Assembly (NCBI GenBank): GCA_022562835.1
Contig: JADFOM010000033.1
Span: 1-14,673, forward strand
DNA length: 14,673 bases
Direction: 5' to 3'
From: Acidobacteriota bacterium
GTDB taxonomy: Bacteria; Actinomycetota; Acidimicrobiia; Acidimicrobiales; SHLQ01
Shown piece by piece: positions 1 to 7,329 of the stretch. Each line of letters starts with the position of its first letter. The first letter of the stretch is position 1. The notes below the pieces were generated by a model, which worked only from the letters and a program-made list of their open reading frames with translations, was not told the origin of the DNA and did no database searches. A program made the position numbers and the translations under genes.

Positions 1-189
1 GGCGAAGGCGGTAGTGCGGGTGCGGGTGAATCGACAGATTCTGGTGGGTCCGCCGAAGGCGGAAGTGCGGGTGCGGGTGAATCGACAGATTCTGGTGGGT
101 CCGCCGAGGGCGGTAGTGCGGGTGCGGGTGAATCGACAGATTCTGGTGGGTCCGCCGTAGGCGGCGATAAAGAGGGTGGTGAGCACTAG
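1..189 (+). CDS. 3' end of an upstream nuo-operon subunit with Gly/Ser repeat tail (probably NuoI)
   Basis: An open frame enters from the left edge and ends at TAG 187-189; its last residue is His. All 62 visible codons encode low-complexity sequence rich in Gly, Ser, Ala and Glu, made of three 17-residue repeats (GGSAGAGESTDSGGSAE) and a short GGDKEGGEH end, so no catalytic domain is visible. The stop overlaps the GTG of nuoJ by one base (TAGTG), which implies one operon and translational coupling. In canonical nuo order the gene before nuoJ is nuoI, the 2x[4Fe-4S] subunit that passes electrons towards quinone; NuoI C-termini are variable, so a tail added there is plausible. The NuoI identity is inferred from position only; the frame and stop are seen directly. 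Confidence 0.7.
   Translation, partial: GEGGSAGAGESTDSGGSAEGGSAGAGESTDSGGSAEGGSAGAGESTDSGGSAVGGDKEGGEH
7..159 (+). repeat. Three tandem 51-bp coding minisatellite units
   Basis: Units are 7-57, 58-108 and 109-159. They differ only at unit base 6 (t/a/t) and at the last two bases (aa/ag/ta), so even third codon positions are nearly identical. That indicates recent or ongoing expansion rather than protein-level selection alone. The 51-bp period (17 codons) keeps the frame whatever the copy number. The array may begin before the window, although bases 1-6 do not match a unit end exactly. Confidence 0.93.
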
Positions 190-866
190 TGGAGATGGCA
201 GTGTTTATCGCCGCTGCGCTGATCATCCTGAGCGGTGCGATGGGTGTGATAGTTGCTCGGAACCCTGTGCACTCAGCACTGTTCTTGGTACAGACTCTCT
301 TCGGCGTCGCGGCGTTGTTCGTGTTGCAGGAGGCGCATTTCCTGGCGGCGGTCCAAGTCATTGTGTACGCGGGCGCCATCGTGATCCTGTTCCTCTTCGT
401 CATCATGTTGTTGGGCGTCGACAAGGTCGAGGATCTCAATGTCGAGCCGATCGCCGGACAGCGTCCGCTAGCGGTGGTGATAGGGGCCGCTGGTATTGGT
501 CTGATGTTGACGGTTCTGGTGATCGCCACCGATGTAATCAGCGGTGCACATTCGAGTACTGGACCGCTCGGTGAATCAGACATCGACGAGATCGCCAAGT
601 CGATCTTCGGTGATTATGTGTTCGCATTCCAGCTGACGGGTGTGCTTCTAACCATCGCTGTTGTTGGTGCCGTTGTGCTCGCTCGACGTGCTGCAACCGA
701 CCCCGAGCCGATTCCCGAGAGCGCGTATGACGAACTTGTCGCCGCTCAGATCGCCGCCCGCGAGTCGACGTTGACCGCCGAAGGCGGCGACGGCACCGCC
801 CAGGATGGCGAAGAGACCACCGACGACGGCGAAGATTCAGCTGACGATGGCGAGGCTGAGACATGA
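189..866 (+). CDS. nuoJ: NADH-quinone oxidoreductase subunit J, first copy, with acidic C-terminal tail
   Basis: Membrane-arm subunit of complex I that helps link quinone reduction to proton pumping. The 225-residue product has five predicted membrane helices (about 4-21, 29-47, 53-75, 94-114 and 146-165). Helix 3 carries the family signature VQVIVYAGAIVILFLFVIML with Tyr60, at the place of the pi-bulge tyrosine that rearranges during turnover. Residues 171-225 are an extra soluble tail, strongly acidic towards the end with TDDGEDS and DDGE motifs; ordinary NuoJ ends near residue 170-190. Arg166-Arg167 after the last helix suggest a cytoplasmic tail. The start is GTG 189, overlapping the previous stop, with a GGTGAG-like ribosome site at 178-183; ATG 195 is an alternative two codons downstream. 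It overlaps nuoK by ATGA. Confidence 0.95.
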   Translation: MEMAVFIAAALIILSGAMGVIVARNPVHSALFLVQTLFGVAALFVLQEAHFLAAVQVIVYAGAIVILFLFVIMLLGVDKVEDLNVEPIAGQRPLAVVIGAAGIGLMLTVLVIATDVISGAHSSTGPLGESDIDEIAKSIFGDYVFAFQLTGVLLTIAVVGAVVLARRAATDPEPIPESAYDELVAAQIAARESTLTAEGGDGTAQDGEETTDDGEDSADDGEAET

Positions 867-1165
867 TTTCTCAGAACTGGCACCTTGTGCTGGGTGCGCT
901 CCTCTTCATGATCGGCGTGGTCGGGCTGATGGTTCGACGCAACCCGCTCGTCATGTTCATGTGTGTAGAACTCATGCTGAACGCCGTGAACGTCACCCTG
1001 GTCGCGTTCGGAAATGAGCTAGACGACATCGGTGGTCAGACCGCAGTGTTTTTTGTGCTCGTCGTGGCCGCGGCAGAGGTGGTCGTGGGACTCGCGATCG
1101 TCGTGGCGGTCAAACGCCGCTTGCCGGATGCCACCGCAGATGATGTTTCGGTATTGAGGGGCTGA
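863..1165 (+). CDS. nuoK: NADH-quinone oxidoreductase subunit K, first copy
   Basis: Small MnhC/MrpC-like membrane subunit of the proton channel in complex I. The product is 100 residues, the usual family length, with three hydrophobic helices. The two essential buried glutamates are present as Glu36 (in MFMCVELMLNAVN) and Glu72 (in VAAAEVVVGLAI), at the same numbers as in E. coli NuoK. The ATG overlaps the nuoJ stop (ATGA), and nuoL follows after four bases. Its sequence differs substantially from the second NuoK of this window (for example MFMCVELML against VLMSVELIL), so the two are old paralogues and not a recent duplication. Confidence 0.97.
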   Translation: MISQNWHLVLGALLFMIGVVGLMVRRNPLVMFMCVELMLNAVNVTLVAFGNELDDIGGQTAVFFVLVVAAAEVVVGLAIVVAVKRRLPDATADDVSVLRG

Positions 1166-1169
1166 GCAG

Positions 1170-3198
1170 ATGGTCGAAGCCGTATGGCTCATCCCCGCCT
1201 TTCCGCTTGCCGGATTCCTGACCCTCCTGCTGTTCGGGCGTCGCCTCGGTGAGCCGGTCGCTGGCTGGCTCGCCACGCTCGCGATGGTGGGTTCGCTCCT
1301 CGCCACGATATTTGTGTACCTAGGGCTGATAGACCGCCCCGAGGACGCCAGGATGTTTGACCAGGTCCTCTTCGAATGGGTGCCGGTCGGCAATTTCTCG
1401 GTCGACGTCGGCTTCTTATTGGATCCGTTGTCGATCACCATGTGTTTGTTCATCACCGGTGTCAGCGCGGTGATCCACCTCTATTCGGTGGGATACATGC
1501 AGGGCGACGCCAACTTCTCGAAGTTCTTCCTCTACCTCAACCTCTTCGCGTTCTCGATGCTCATGCTGGTGCTCGGCGACAACATGTTGTTGACGTTCCT
1601 CGGCTGGGAGGGCGTCGGCGCCTGTTCCTATTTCCTGATTGCGTTCTGGTTCGACGACGAAACCAACGCGACCGCCGGCAAGAAGGCGTTCGTTACCAAC
1701 GACCGCCGGCAAGAAGGCGTTCGTTACCAACCGGGTCGGCGACTGGGGCTTCATGGTCGCGATGTTCTTCACGTTCACGGCCGTCGGTTCGATTCAGTAC
1801 ATCGACGTGTTGGGGTCGGCAGGTGGGTTGAGCGAGTCCACCGCCTCCGCGATCACCCTGTTGTTGTTGATCGCTGCAGCCGGCAAGTCCGCCCAGATCC
1901 CCTTGTACCTCTGGCTTCCTGATGCAATGGCCGGCCCTACGCCGGTCTCCGCACTAATTCACGCGGCGACGATGGTGACCTCGGGTGTCTACCTGTTGAT
2001 CAGGATGAACCCGGTACTTGAGGCGAGCGCCGAATGGGCGACGACGACCATTGCCTGGGTTGGGGCGATCACGGCGTTGTTCGCGGCGTCGATCGCGGTT
2101 GCGCAGAACGACATCAAGAAGGTCTTGGCCTACTCGACGATCAGTCAGCTTGGCTACATGTTCCTCGCAATCGGGCTCGGCGGTTACGTCGCAGCTGTAT
2201 TCCACATGGTCACACACGCGTGTTTCAAAGCTCTGTTGTTCCTCGGTTCCGGGTCGGTGATCCACGGCATGGACGGCGATCAGGACATGCGTCACTACGG
2301 TCGACTTGCCAAGGTCATGCCGATAACGGCCATAACCTTCATCATTGGCTGGCTCGCAATTTCCGGCGTTCCACCGTTCTCCGGGTTCTGGTCAAAAGAC
2401 GAGGTACTGCTCGTCGCGTTCGATGAGGGTGGTTGGGGCAAGGCGCTCTGGGTGATCGGCATCCTTGTCGCGTTGCTGACGGCGTTCTACATGACCCGAC
2501 AGGTAGTTCTGACCTTCTTCGGTCGCTACCGCTACAACGATCCGCGTCCCGACGAGCTACCCGAAAACGCTGCTCCGATCGAGTATCCAGCGCTGTACGA
2601 GCCGCCGGCTGTTGCCGACGACGTCGAGTTACCGGCCTCGGTGGAGCAACGGGCGAAACATCACCCTCACGAGTCGCCGTGGACGATGACGGCGTCGCTC
2701 GTGCTGCTCGCAGGACTAGCGGTCTTCGCCGGTCTCTTGAATCTTCCGTTCGGCGGCTGGCATAACCTCGAGAAGTTCCTCGAACCCTCTCTGGCCGGCA
2801 ATGAGGCGCACATCGACGCGTCGGGCGGACTAAAGGTCGGTCTTGGGGCTATTGCTGTCATCGTCGCAGTGGTCGGCGTTGCAGTCGCGCTCGGTGCGTA
2901 CCTGCGCAACAAGCGCTCGCCTAAGACACTCGAACCGGAGGTATTGGCCGAGGGCTGGTATTACGATCAGACGGTTTCGAACTTCATGGGTGGTCCGGGT
3001 CGCAAGGCCTTCGAGGCGGTTGCGTGGTTCGACCGCACGATCATCGACGGCGCTGTCGTCGGTACCGGCCGAGCCGTGCAAGCGGCCTCCACGGGCCTGC
3101 AACGTGTGCAGAACGGCTTCGTGCGTTCCTATGCGGCGCTTCTTGCTAGCGGCGGCCTGCTGTTGCTCGCCTACTTCTTGTTGAGGGCGACACTGTGA
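1170..3198 (+). pseudogene. nuoL: NADH-quinone oxidoreductase subunit L, first copy, frameshifted by a 31-bp tandem duplication
   Basis: Distal antiporter-like proton-pumping subunit of complex I. The frame from ATG 1170 (GAGGGG ribosome site at 1155-1160) reads as good NuoL to Asn177 (codon ending at 1700). It then enters the second copy of a 31-bp direct repeat in the wrong frame and stops at TGA 1920-1922, giving a 250-residue product whose last 73 residues are unrelated to the family. The correct sequence resumes in the +1 frame from about 1701 and runs unbroken to TGA 3196-3198. Deleting one repeat copy restores a 665-residue NuoL. In that corrected numbering Glu147 (LGWEGVG), Lys229 and His254 fall where E. 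coli NuoL has its key Glu144, Lys229 and His254. The C-terminal region (GWYYDQTVSNF, then an amphipathic stretch and a last helix) is intact. Every other part looks selected for function, so the lesion is very recent, reversible, or an assembly error. I saw no slippery sequence that would support programmed frameshifting. Confidence 0.93.
1670..1731 (+). repeat. Exact 31-bp tandem duplication inside nuoL
   Basis: Copies at 1670-1700 and 1701-1731 are identical base for base; the repeat begins gaccgccggcaag and ends cgttaccaac. Because the bases at 1669 and 1700 are both c, the boundary can be slid by one. The unit is not a multiple of three, so it shifts the downstream frame by one base. One copy encodes the conserved stretch TAGKKAFVTNR that joins the two halves of NuoL. 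The hexamer accaac occurs at 1662-1667, 1695-1700 and 1726-1731, a short homology that could favour slippage. Confidence 0.97.
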
Positions 3199-4847
3199 TG
3201 GGCTTCGCGTCTACCATCTTCGCCAGTGGAGGAACCGTTGATTTTCCACTGCTGAGTGCGCTCATTGCGATCCCCGCGGCGGGCGCAGTGCTTCTCACAC
3301 TCCTGCCGCGGTCGCGTCCTGAACTATTCCGTCAGATCGCGGTACTGCTCAGCGTCGCCACAGGCGCGATCTCGATCTGGCTTCTCGCTGCATTCGACAG
3401 CGGGGTCGATGGCTTCCAGTTCCGTACCGAGCACTCCTGGGTGAGCGACCTGGGAATCTCGTGGCTCCTCGGGGTCGATGGGATCTCACTGTTCTTGATC
3501 GTGTTAACCGGCATTCTCTTTCCGATCGCGATCATGGCCGAAGAACCCGACCGCGATCCGAAGCAGTACTACGCATGGTTGTTGCTGCTCGAGGCAGGTT
3601 GCATGGGGGTCTTCATGGCTCTCGATCTGGTCATGTTCTTCATCTTCTTCGAGATTGTGCTCGTCCCGATGTACTTCTTGATCGGGCGCTGGGGACATGG
3701 CAATCGGGTGTTTGCCGCGACGAAGTTCTTCCTCTACACGATGGCCGGCTCGGCGCTGATGCTGGTCGGCATTGTCACCCTCGCGGTGCTCGATGCATCG
3801 AGAGGCGGTCACGCCCTTACCTTCAGTCTCGAAATCTTGGGTGATTCTCAGGCGCTTGCCGAGTCCTCCAGTTGGACTGCGCGTTTCGTGTTCTTGAGCT
3901 TCGCGCTCGCGTTCGCGGTGAAGGTGCCGATCTTTCCTTTGCATACCTGGCTTCCCGATGCTCACACCGAAGCGCCGACGGCTGGCTCGGTAATTTTGGC
4001 AGGTGTGATGTTGAAGCTGGGTACATATGGGTTTCTCCGATTCGGCCTCTTCTTGTTCCCGGAGGCATCGGTGTATTTCGCGCCGTTATTCGTCGCCCTC
4101 GGCGTGATCGGCATCCTCTATGGAGCGGTTGTCGCAACGATGCAGCGCGACCTGAAACGTCTCGTGGCGTACTCCTCGGTGGCACACCTAGGTTTCATCG
4201 TGCTGGGCACGTTCTCGCTCAACAGTGAAGGCATCACCGGTGGATTGCTGCAGATGGTGAACCACGGTGTGTCCACCGGCGCACTGTTCCTACTCGTCGG
4301 CATGATCTATCAACGACGCCACACGAGGATGATCGACGAGCTCGGCGGACTTCAGAAGTCCGCTCCGATCATGGCGGGCGTCTTCATGTTGGTGATGTTG
4401 TCCTCGATTGGCCTTCCCGGGCTCAACGGTTTCGTCGGCGAGTACCTCACCCTGCTCGGAGCGTTCATGGCGCACCGCTGGTGGGCAGTGATTGCAACGG
4501 TCGGGGTCATCCTTGCCGCTGTCTATCTCCTCTGGGCCTATCAACGTGTATTCCACGGACCAGCGGAGGGCGAGAACGCAGACATGCCCGATCTGCGGTT
4601 CTCCGAGGGATTGTTGCTCTTACCGCTCCTCGGTCTGATCCTCTTCATGGGCATCTACCCCAAACCGGTGATCGAGCGCATGGAGCCGTCCATCGATGCG
4701 CTGATCGACCACATCGAGGAATACGTCGAAGACTTCACCGAGCCCACCAATGATGTGCTCGTCGCAACCGGCGCGGGTCATGGCGAAGACACCGAACACT
4801 CCGGAGACACCGATGACGGCGAAGGTTCCGAGGGGGCAGACGAATGA
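3195..4847 (+). CDS. nuoM: NADH-quinone oxidoreductase subunit M, with acidic tail
   Basis: Antiporter-like proton-pumping subunit in the middle of the membrane arm. The product is 550 residues (E. coli NuoM is about 509) with roughly 14 hydrophobic helices. Conserved pump residues are visible: Glu153 in FFEIVLVPMYFLIG, Lys243 in AVKVPIFPLHTWLPDAHTEA, His250, and Lys274 in VMLKLGTYGF. The extra length is a C-terminal tail (about residues 508-550) rich in Asp, Glu, Gly and Thr, including TDDGEGSEGADE. The start is GTG 3195 followed directly by ATG 3198, which overlaps the nuoL TGA; either would work. Because translation is probably coupled to nuoL termination, the nuoL frameshift upstream could reduce NuoM synthesis. 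The stop overlaps nuoN by ATGA. Confidence 0.97.
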   Translation: MMGFASTIFASGGTVDFPLLSALIAIPAAGAVLLTLLPRSRPELFRQIAVLLSVATGAISIWLLAAFDSGVDGFQFRTEHSWVSDLGISWLLGVDGISLFLIVLTGILFPIAIMAEEPDRDPKQYYAWLLLLEAGCMGVFMALDLVMFFIFFEIVLVPMYFLIGRWGHGNRVFAATKFFLYTMAGSALMLVGIVTLAVLDASRGGHALTFSLEILGDSQALAESSSWTARFVFLSFALAFAVKVPIFPLHTWLPDAHTEAPTAGSVILAGVMLKLGTYGFLRFGLFLFPEASVYFAPLFVALGVIGILYGAVVATMQRDLKRLVAYSSVAHLGFIVLGTFSLNSEGITGGLLQMVNHGVSTGALFLLVGMIYQRRHTRMIDELGGLQKSAPIMAGVFMLVMLSSIGLPGLNGFVGEYLTLLGAFMAHRWWAVIATVGVILAAVYLLWAYQRVFHGPAEGENADMPDLRFSEGLLLLPLLGLILFMGIYPKPVIERMEPSIDALIDHIEEYVEDFTEPTNDVLVATGAGHGEDTEHSGDTDDGEGSEGADE

Positions 4848-6376
4848 TGTTCGCGCAGGTTCCTCCGACTACCGACCCACCCGTGCCCACAGAGTTTTCG
4901 ACGCCCGATGTTGATGCCTGGTTGATCCTTCCACTGCTCGTGCTCATCGGTGGCGCCGTTTTGTTGTTGATGGTCGCGTCACTGGTCAAGTCGCTGCAAG
5001 ACGGTCGGTTTGCCGCGTATGCGACCACGGCGATCGCCGCGAGTGCTGCTATTTGCGTGATCCCGCTGTGGGCTCGGCTCAACGCTGACGGCGCATCGTC
5101 CACGTTCAACGGAGCCGTGGGGTTTGATGGATTCTCACTTTTCATCACCGTCATGATCTGTATATCCGTCGCGCTGACGGCGCTCGTCGCGGCTCAGTAC
5201 CTGATCGATGAAGGCTTCGGCGGCGTAGAGTTCTATGTGCTGATGCTGCTGTCGGCTGCAGGCGGGGTCGTGATGGCATCAGCCAACGATCTGATCGTGT
5301 TGTTTCTTGGCCTCGAAGTTCTGTCGATCGCCGTCTATGTGTTGGTCGCGAGTCAGCTGCGCCGCTTCGCGTCGACAGAGGCGGGGCTCAAATACTTCCT
5401 GCTCGGTGCATTTTCATCGGCTTTCCTCCTTTATGGCATCGCGCTGGTATACGGCGCGACCGGGTCTACGAACATGTCCACGATCAAGGATTTCCTTGCC
5501 GGAAACCTGTTGACCAACAACGCCTTGTTGTTGGCGGGTTTCGCTCTCATGTTGGTCGGTCTTGGGTTCAAGGTGGCGGCTGTGCCGTTTCACGCATGGA
5601 CCCCGGACGTGTACGAGGGTGCACCGAGCCCGGTCGTCGGGTTCATGGCGTCTGTGGTAAAGGCCGCGGGCTTCGCGGCGCTCATCCGCGTGTTTGTGGT
5701 CACCTTCAGTACGTATGCCTCTGACTGGCAGCCCGCGATCTACGCGCTCGCCGTGTTGTCCCTGCTGGGAGGTTCGATCGCTGCAGTGGTACAAACCAAC
5801 GTGAAGCGCATGTTGGCGTACTCGTCGATCAGCCATGCGGGGTTCATCCTGGTAGGCGTGCAGGCAGCCACAGATGATGGCGTACGGGCCGCCCTGTTCT
5901 ATGTGGCGGCCTACTCGGTCATGATCGTCGGAACGTTCGGCGTCGTAACCGTCTTCGGTGGTGAGGGCGATCATGCACACTCACTCGACGATTACCGCGG
6001 CCTTGGCCGCCGCCGCCCCGCGCTGGCATTCGCTCTTACGATCCTGTTGTTGTCCCAGGCTGGCGTACCTTTCACCGTCGGCTTCTTTGCAAAGTTGGAG
6101 ATCATCACAGCGGCGGTCGGTGCTGGTTCGCAGTGGCTTGGTGTCATCGCGATGTTGGCGGCGGTCATAGCCGCCTACTTATACCTGCGCATCGTTGTGT
6201 CGTTGTTTATGCAAGACGCCGACGAAGAGGCAGAACCCGTTCGACTGCGGACCCCCGACACTGCGGTCGCTGCCATCGCGATTGCGGTCGCCGCGGTGAT
6301 GTTCTTTGGCATCGTGCCGGGACCACTCGACGATGTCGCGCGCGACGCAGTGCCGGTCCTGGTTACGCGTGGCTAG
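4844..6376 (+). CDS. nuoN: NADH-quinone oxidoreductase subunit N
   Basis: Third antiporter-like pumping subunit and the last gene of the first nuo operon. The product is 510 residues with about 14 predicted helices, close to the usual actinobacterial length. Key residues are Glu158 (FLGLEVLSIAVYVL), Lys243 and His250 (GFKVAAVPFHAWTPD, followed by VYEGAPSPV), and Lys273 (SVVKAAGFA). It starts at ATG 4844, overlapping the nuoM stop; a second ATG follows at once. Residues 7-24 before the first helix are Pro/Thr-rich. It ends at TAG 6374-6376, just before a group of inverted repeats and a convergent gene. Only one nuoN lies in this window; a second would be expected to the right of it. Confidence 0.97.
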   Translation: MMFAQVPPTTDPPVPTEFSTPDVDAWLILPLLVLIGGAVLLLMVASLVKSLQDGRFAAYATTAIAASAAICVIPLWARLNADGASSTFNGAVGFDGFSLFITVMICISVALTALVAAQYLIDEGFGGVEFYVLMLLSAAGGVVMASANDLIVLFLGLEVLSIAVYVLVASQLRRFASTEAGLKYFLLGAFSSAFLLYGIALVYGATGSTNMSTIKDFLAGNLLTNNALLLAGFALMLVGLGFKVAAVPFHAWTPDVYEGAPSPVVGFMASVVKAAGFAALIRVFVVTFSTYASDWQPAIYALAVLSLLGGSIAAVVQTNVKRMLAYSSISHAGFILVGVQAATDDGVRAALFYVAAYSVMIVGTFGVVTVFGGEGDHAHSLDDYRGLGRRRPALAFALTILLLSQAGVPFTVGFFAKLEIITAAVGAGSQWLGVIAMLAAVIAAYLYLRIVVSLFMQDADEEAEPVRLRTPDTAVAAIAIAVAAVMFFGIVPGPLDDVARDAVPVLVTRG

Positions 6377-6377
6377 G

Positions 6378-6419
6378 GATGGTGTCTGACACCGTGTCGG
6401 TCCGGCCCTATTCACCATC
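6378..6419. terminator. Overlapping inverted repeats between convergent genes, possible bidirectional terminator
   Basis: GATGGTG (6378-6384) pairs with CACCATC (6413-6419), enclosing several smaller palindromes: GGTGTC-t-GACACC (6381-6393) and ACCG-tgt-CGGT (6391-6401). These are mutually exclusive folds. The right arm lies within the last codons of the minus-strand gene. There is no run of T on either strand, so this is not a textbook intrinsic terminator. The 13-bp palindrome could instead be a protein site or a dispersed REP-like element; I see no second copy in this window. Confidence 0.4.
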
Positions 6420-7209
6420 GTTCTAGCCACGCAGAGGTACGGAGACTGGCGCTTTCGTAACCACCGTCGATCAGCGCGCGAAAGCCGGGCTGAGACGCAG
6501 CGGCTCGTGTGATGACGACGTCGCGGGCGACCTCAACATATGCACGCACGATCTCGAGAAGGCGCTGACGTCTCGTAGCGTCGAGCCCAAAGACGTCGGC
6601 CCACGAAGCGAACCGCTTCTGCGGGTCGATGTCTGCGTAGATGGCCGAGAGGTCCGATGGATGCCATAACGGAACCCAGTGCCGCATGGCGACGGCCATA
6701 TCGAAGAGTGGGTCGACCGGAGCGGTGTAGTCGAAATCGATGAAACCGACGGGAACTGCGGTCTCAGCATTCGAGAACACAACGTTGGAGATGCAGAGGT
6801 CGTTGTGGCATGTGAGTGACCCGCGGCCGATGGCTGGCAAATAGGGCACCTCGAACGTCGCATCGGCAGGGGCCACATAGGACACCGAATATTCATGGAG
6901 CCGCCGCTGCATGCGGGCGACAGCGACCAAAGTGTCGTCGTCGGCGATCCAGGCGGGGCGTTCTTCGCCGTCCCCGATGACGGTGCCGTCGATGAAACCG
7001 AGGTGCTGTTCTTGCGCGTCGATGCCACGAGGCTCGGGTACGAAGTCGCAGCCCTGAGCGCGCACATGGGCCAGAAAGTGCTGGATGGACTTGCCCGCGG
7101 CTCCAGCTGGTTTGGAGACCGTATTGCCCTTGCGTGTCACGGCTCCGACGTTCGCGGTTCCACCACTTAAATAGTGCGTCGCTCCAGTAGGCTCCTCGTC
7201 GTCGATCAC
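6412..7209 (-). CDS. Phosphotransferase of the aminoglycoside/choline kinase (APH) superfamily
   Basis: Soluble small-molecule kinase of unknown substrate; 265 residues. The catalytic Brenner motif HNDLCISN (residues 135-142, with Asp137 as likely catalytic base and Asn142) and the metal-binding Asp158 in VGFIDFDYTAPVDPLFD are both present, so the fold should be active. The N-lobe is short: a Gly-rich GGTANVGAV (16-24) followed by Lys33 in VSKPAG, the probable ATP-binding lysine. The start is GTG 7209, chosen because the Gly-rich loop needs the preceding residues and no other plausible start lies nearby; no good ribosome site precedes it, but a TANNNT box seven bases upstream would allow leaderless translation. 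It is convergent with nuoN and divergent from nuoA. The family includes antibiotic-resistance enzymes but also many metabolic kinases, so no resistance role should be read from this. Confidence 0.88.
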   Translation of the reverse strand: MIDDEEPTGATHYLSGGTANVGAVTRKGNTVSKPAGAAGKSIQHFLAHVRAQGCDFVPEPRGIDAQEQHLGFIDGTVIGDGEERPAWIADDDTLVAVARMQRRLHEYSVSYVAPADATFEVPYLPAIGRGSLTCHNDLCISNVVFSNAETAVPVGFIDFDYTAPVDPLFDMAVAMRHWVPLWHPSDLSAIYADIDPQKRFASWADVFGLDATRRQRLLEIVRAYVEVARDVVITRAAASQPGFRALIDGGYESASLRTSAWLERW

Positions 7210-7216
7210 GGTCAGG

Positions 7217-7222
7217 AAACTA
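7217..7222 (-). promoter_or_regulatory. Candidate -10 box for the phosphotransferase gene
   Basis: Read on the minus strand this is TAGTTT (TANNNT), ending seven bases before the GTG start at 7209, so the transcript would begin at or next to the start codon. No convincing -35 hexamer is visible at the expected distance. The spacing and the lack of a Shine-Dalgarno sequence are the only support. Confidence 0.35.
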
Positions 7223-7291
7223 GCCGTCGACTCCGCCCGGGAGGGACGGATTCGACGGTGTCGTCGTGGCCGTGGCTACAAAGTGGCCGCA

Positions 7292-7321
7292 TTGGCGACC
7301 CCCAAACCCCATCGTTAGGCT
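7292..7321 (+). promoter_or_regulatory. Candidate promoter of the second nuo operon (nuoA)
   Basis: TTGGCG (7292-7297, four of six matches to TTGACA) lies 18 bases before TAGGCT (7316-7321, TANNNT). Transcription would begin about 7328-7330, that is, at the nuoA GTG (7330), giving a leaderless message. This fits the absence of a ribosome site before nuoA. The whole gap 7210-7329 is the only place in the window where a promoter for this operon can sit. The rest of the gap is GC-rich and shows nothing else I can interpret. Confidence 0.4.
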
Positions 7322-7329
7322 CACTCGCC

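Noticed and set aside
1..189. CRISPR array at the left edge
   Set aside because: The 51-bp units are directly adjacent without variable spacers and form an open reading frame, so this is a coding tandem repeat.
1639..1700. A separate start (TTG 1639) for an independent C-terminal NuoL protein
   Set aside because: The first 20 or so residues in that frame do not resemble NuoL, there is no ribosome site, and family sequence begins only within the duplicated segment. It is the downstream half of the frameshifted gene.
1660..1735. Programmed ribosomal frameshift in nuoL
   Set aside because: No slippery heptamer, internal Shine-Dalgarno with suitable spacing or stimulatory structure was seen, and the shift is fully explained by the 31-bp duplication.
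4735..5154. Minus-strand and alternate-frame open frames over the nuo genes (for example this one over the nuoM/nuoN junction)
   Set aside because: Long shadow frames are expected in GC-rich genes; their products are Arg/His/Ser-rich, match no family I know, and lie over well-conserved coding sequence.
6412..7209. Calling the phosphotransferase an antibiotic-resistance gene
   Set aside because: Only the general APH-fold motifs are visible; substrate residues cannot be assigned and the superfamily is broad.
7174..7329. Longer NuoA starting at GTG 7174
   Set aside because: The extra 52 residues are Arg/Ser-rich, not membrane-like, and lie across the divergent control region and the start of the minus-strand gene.
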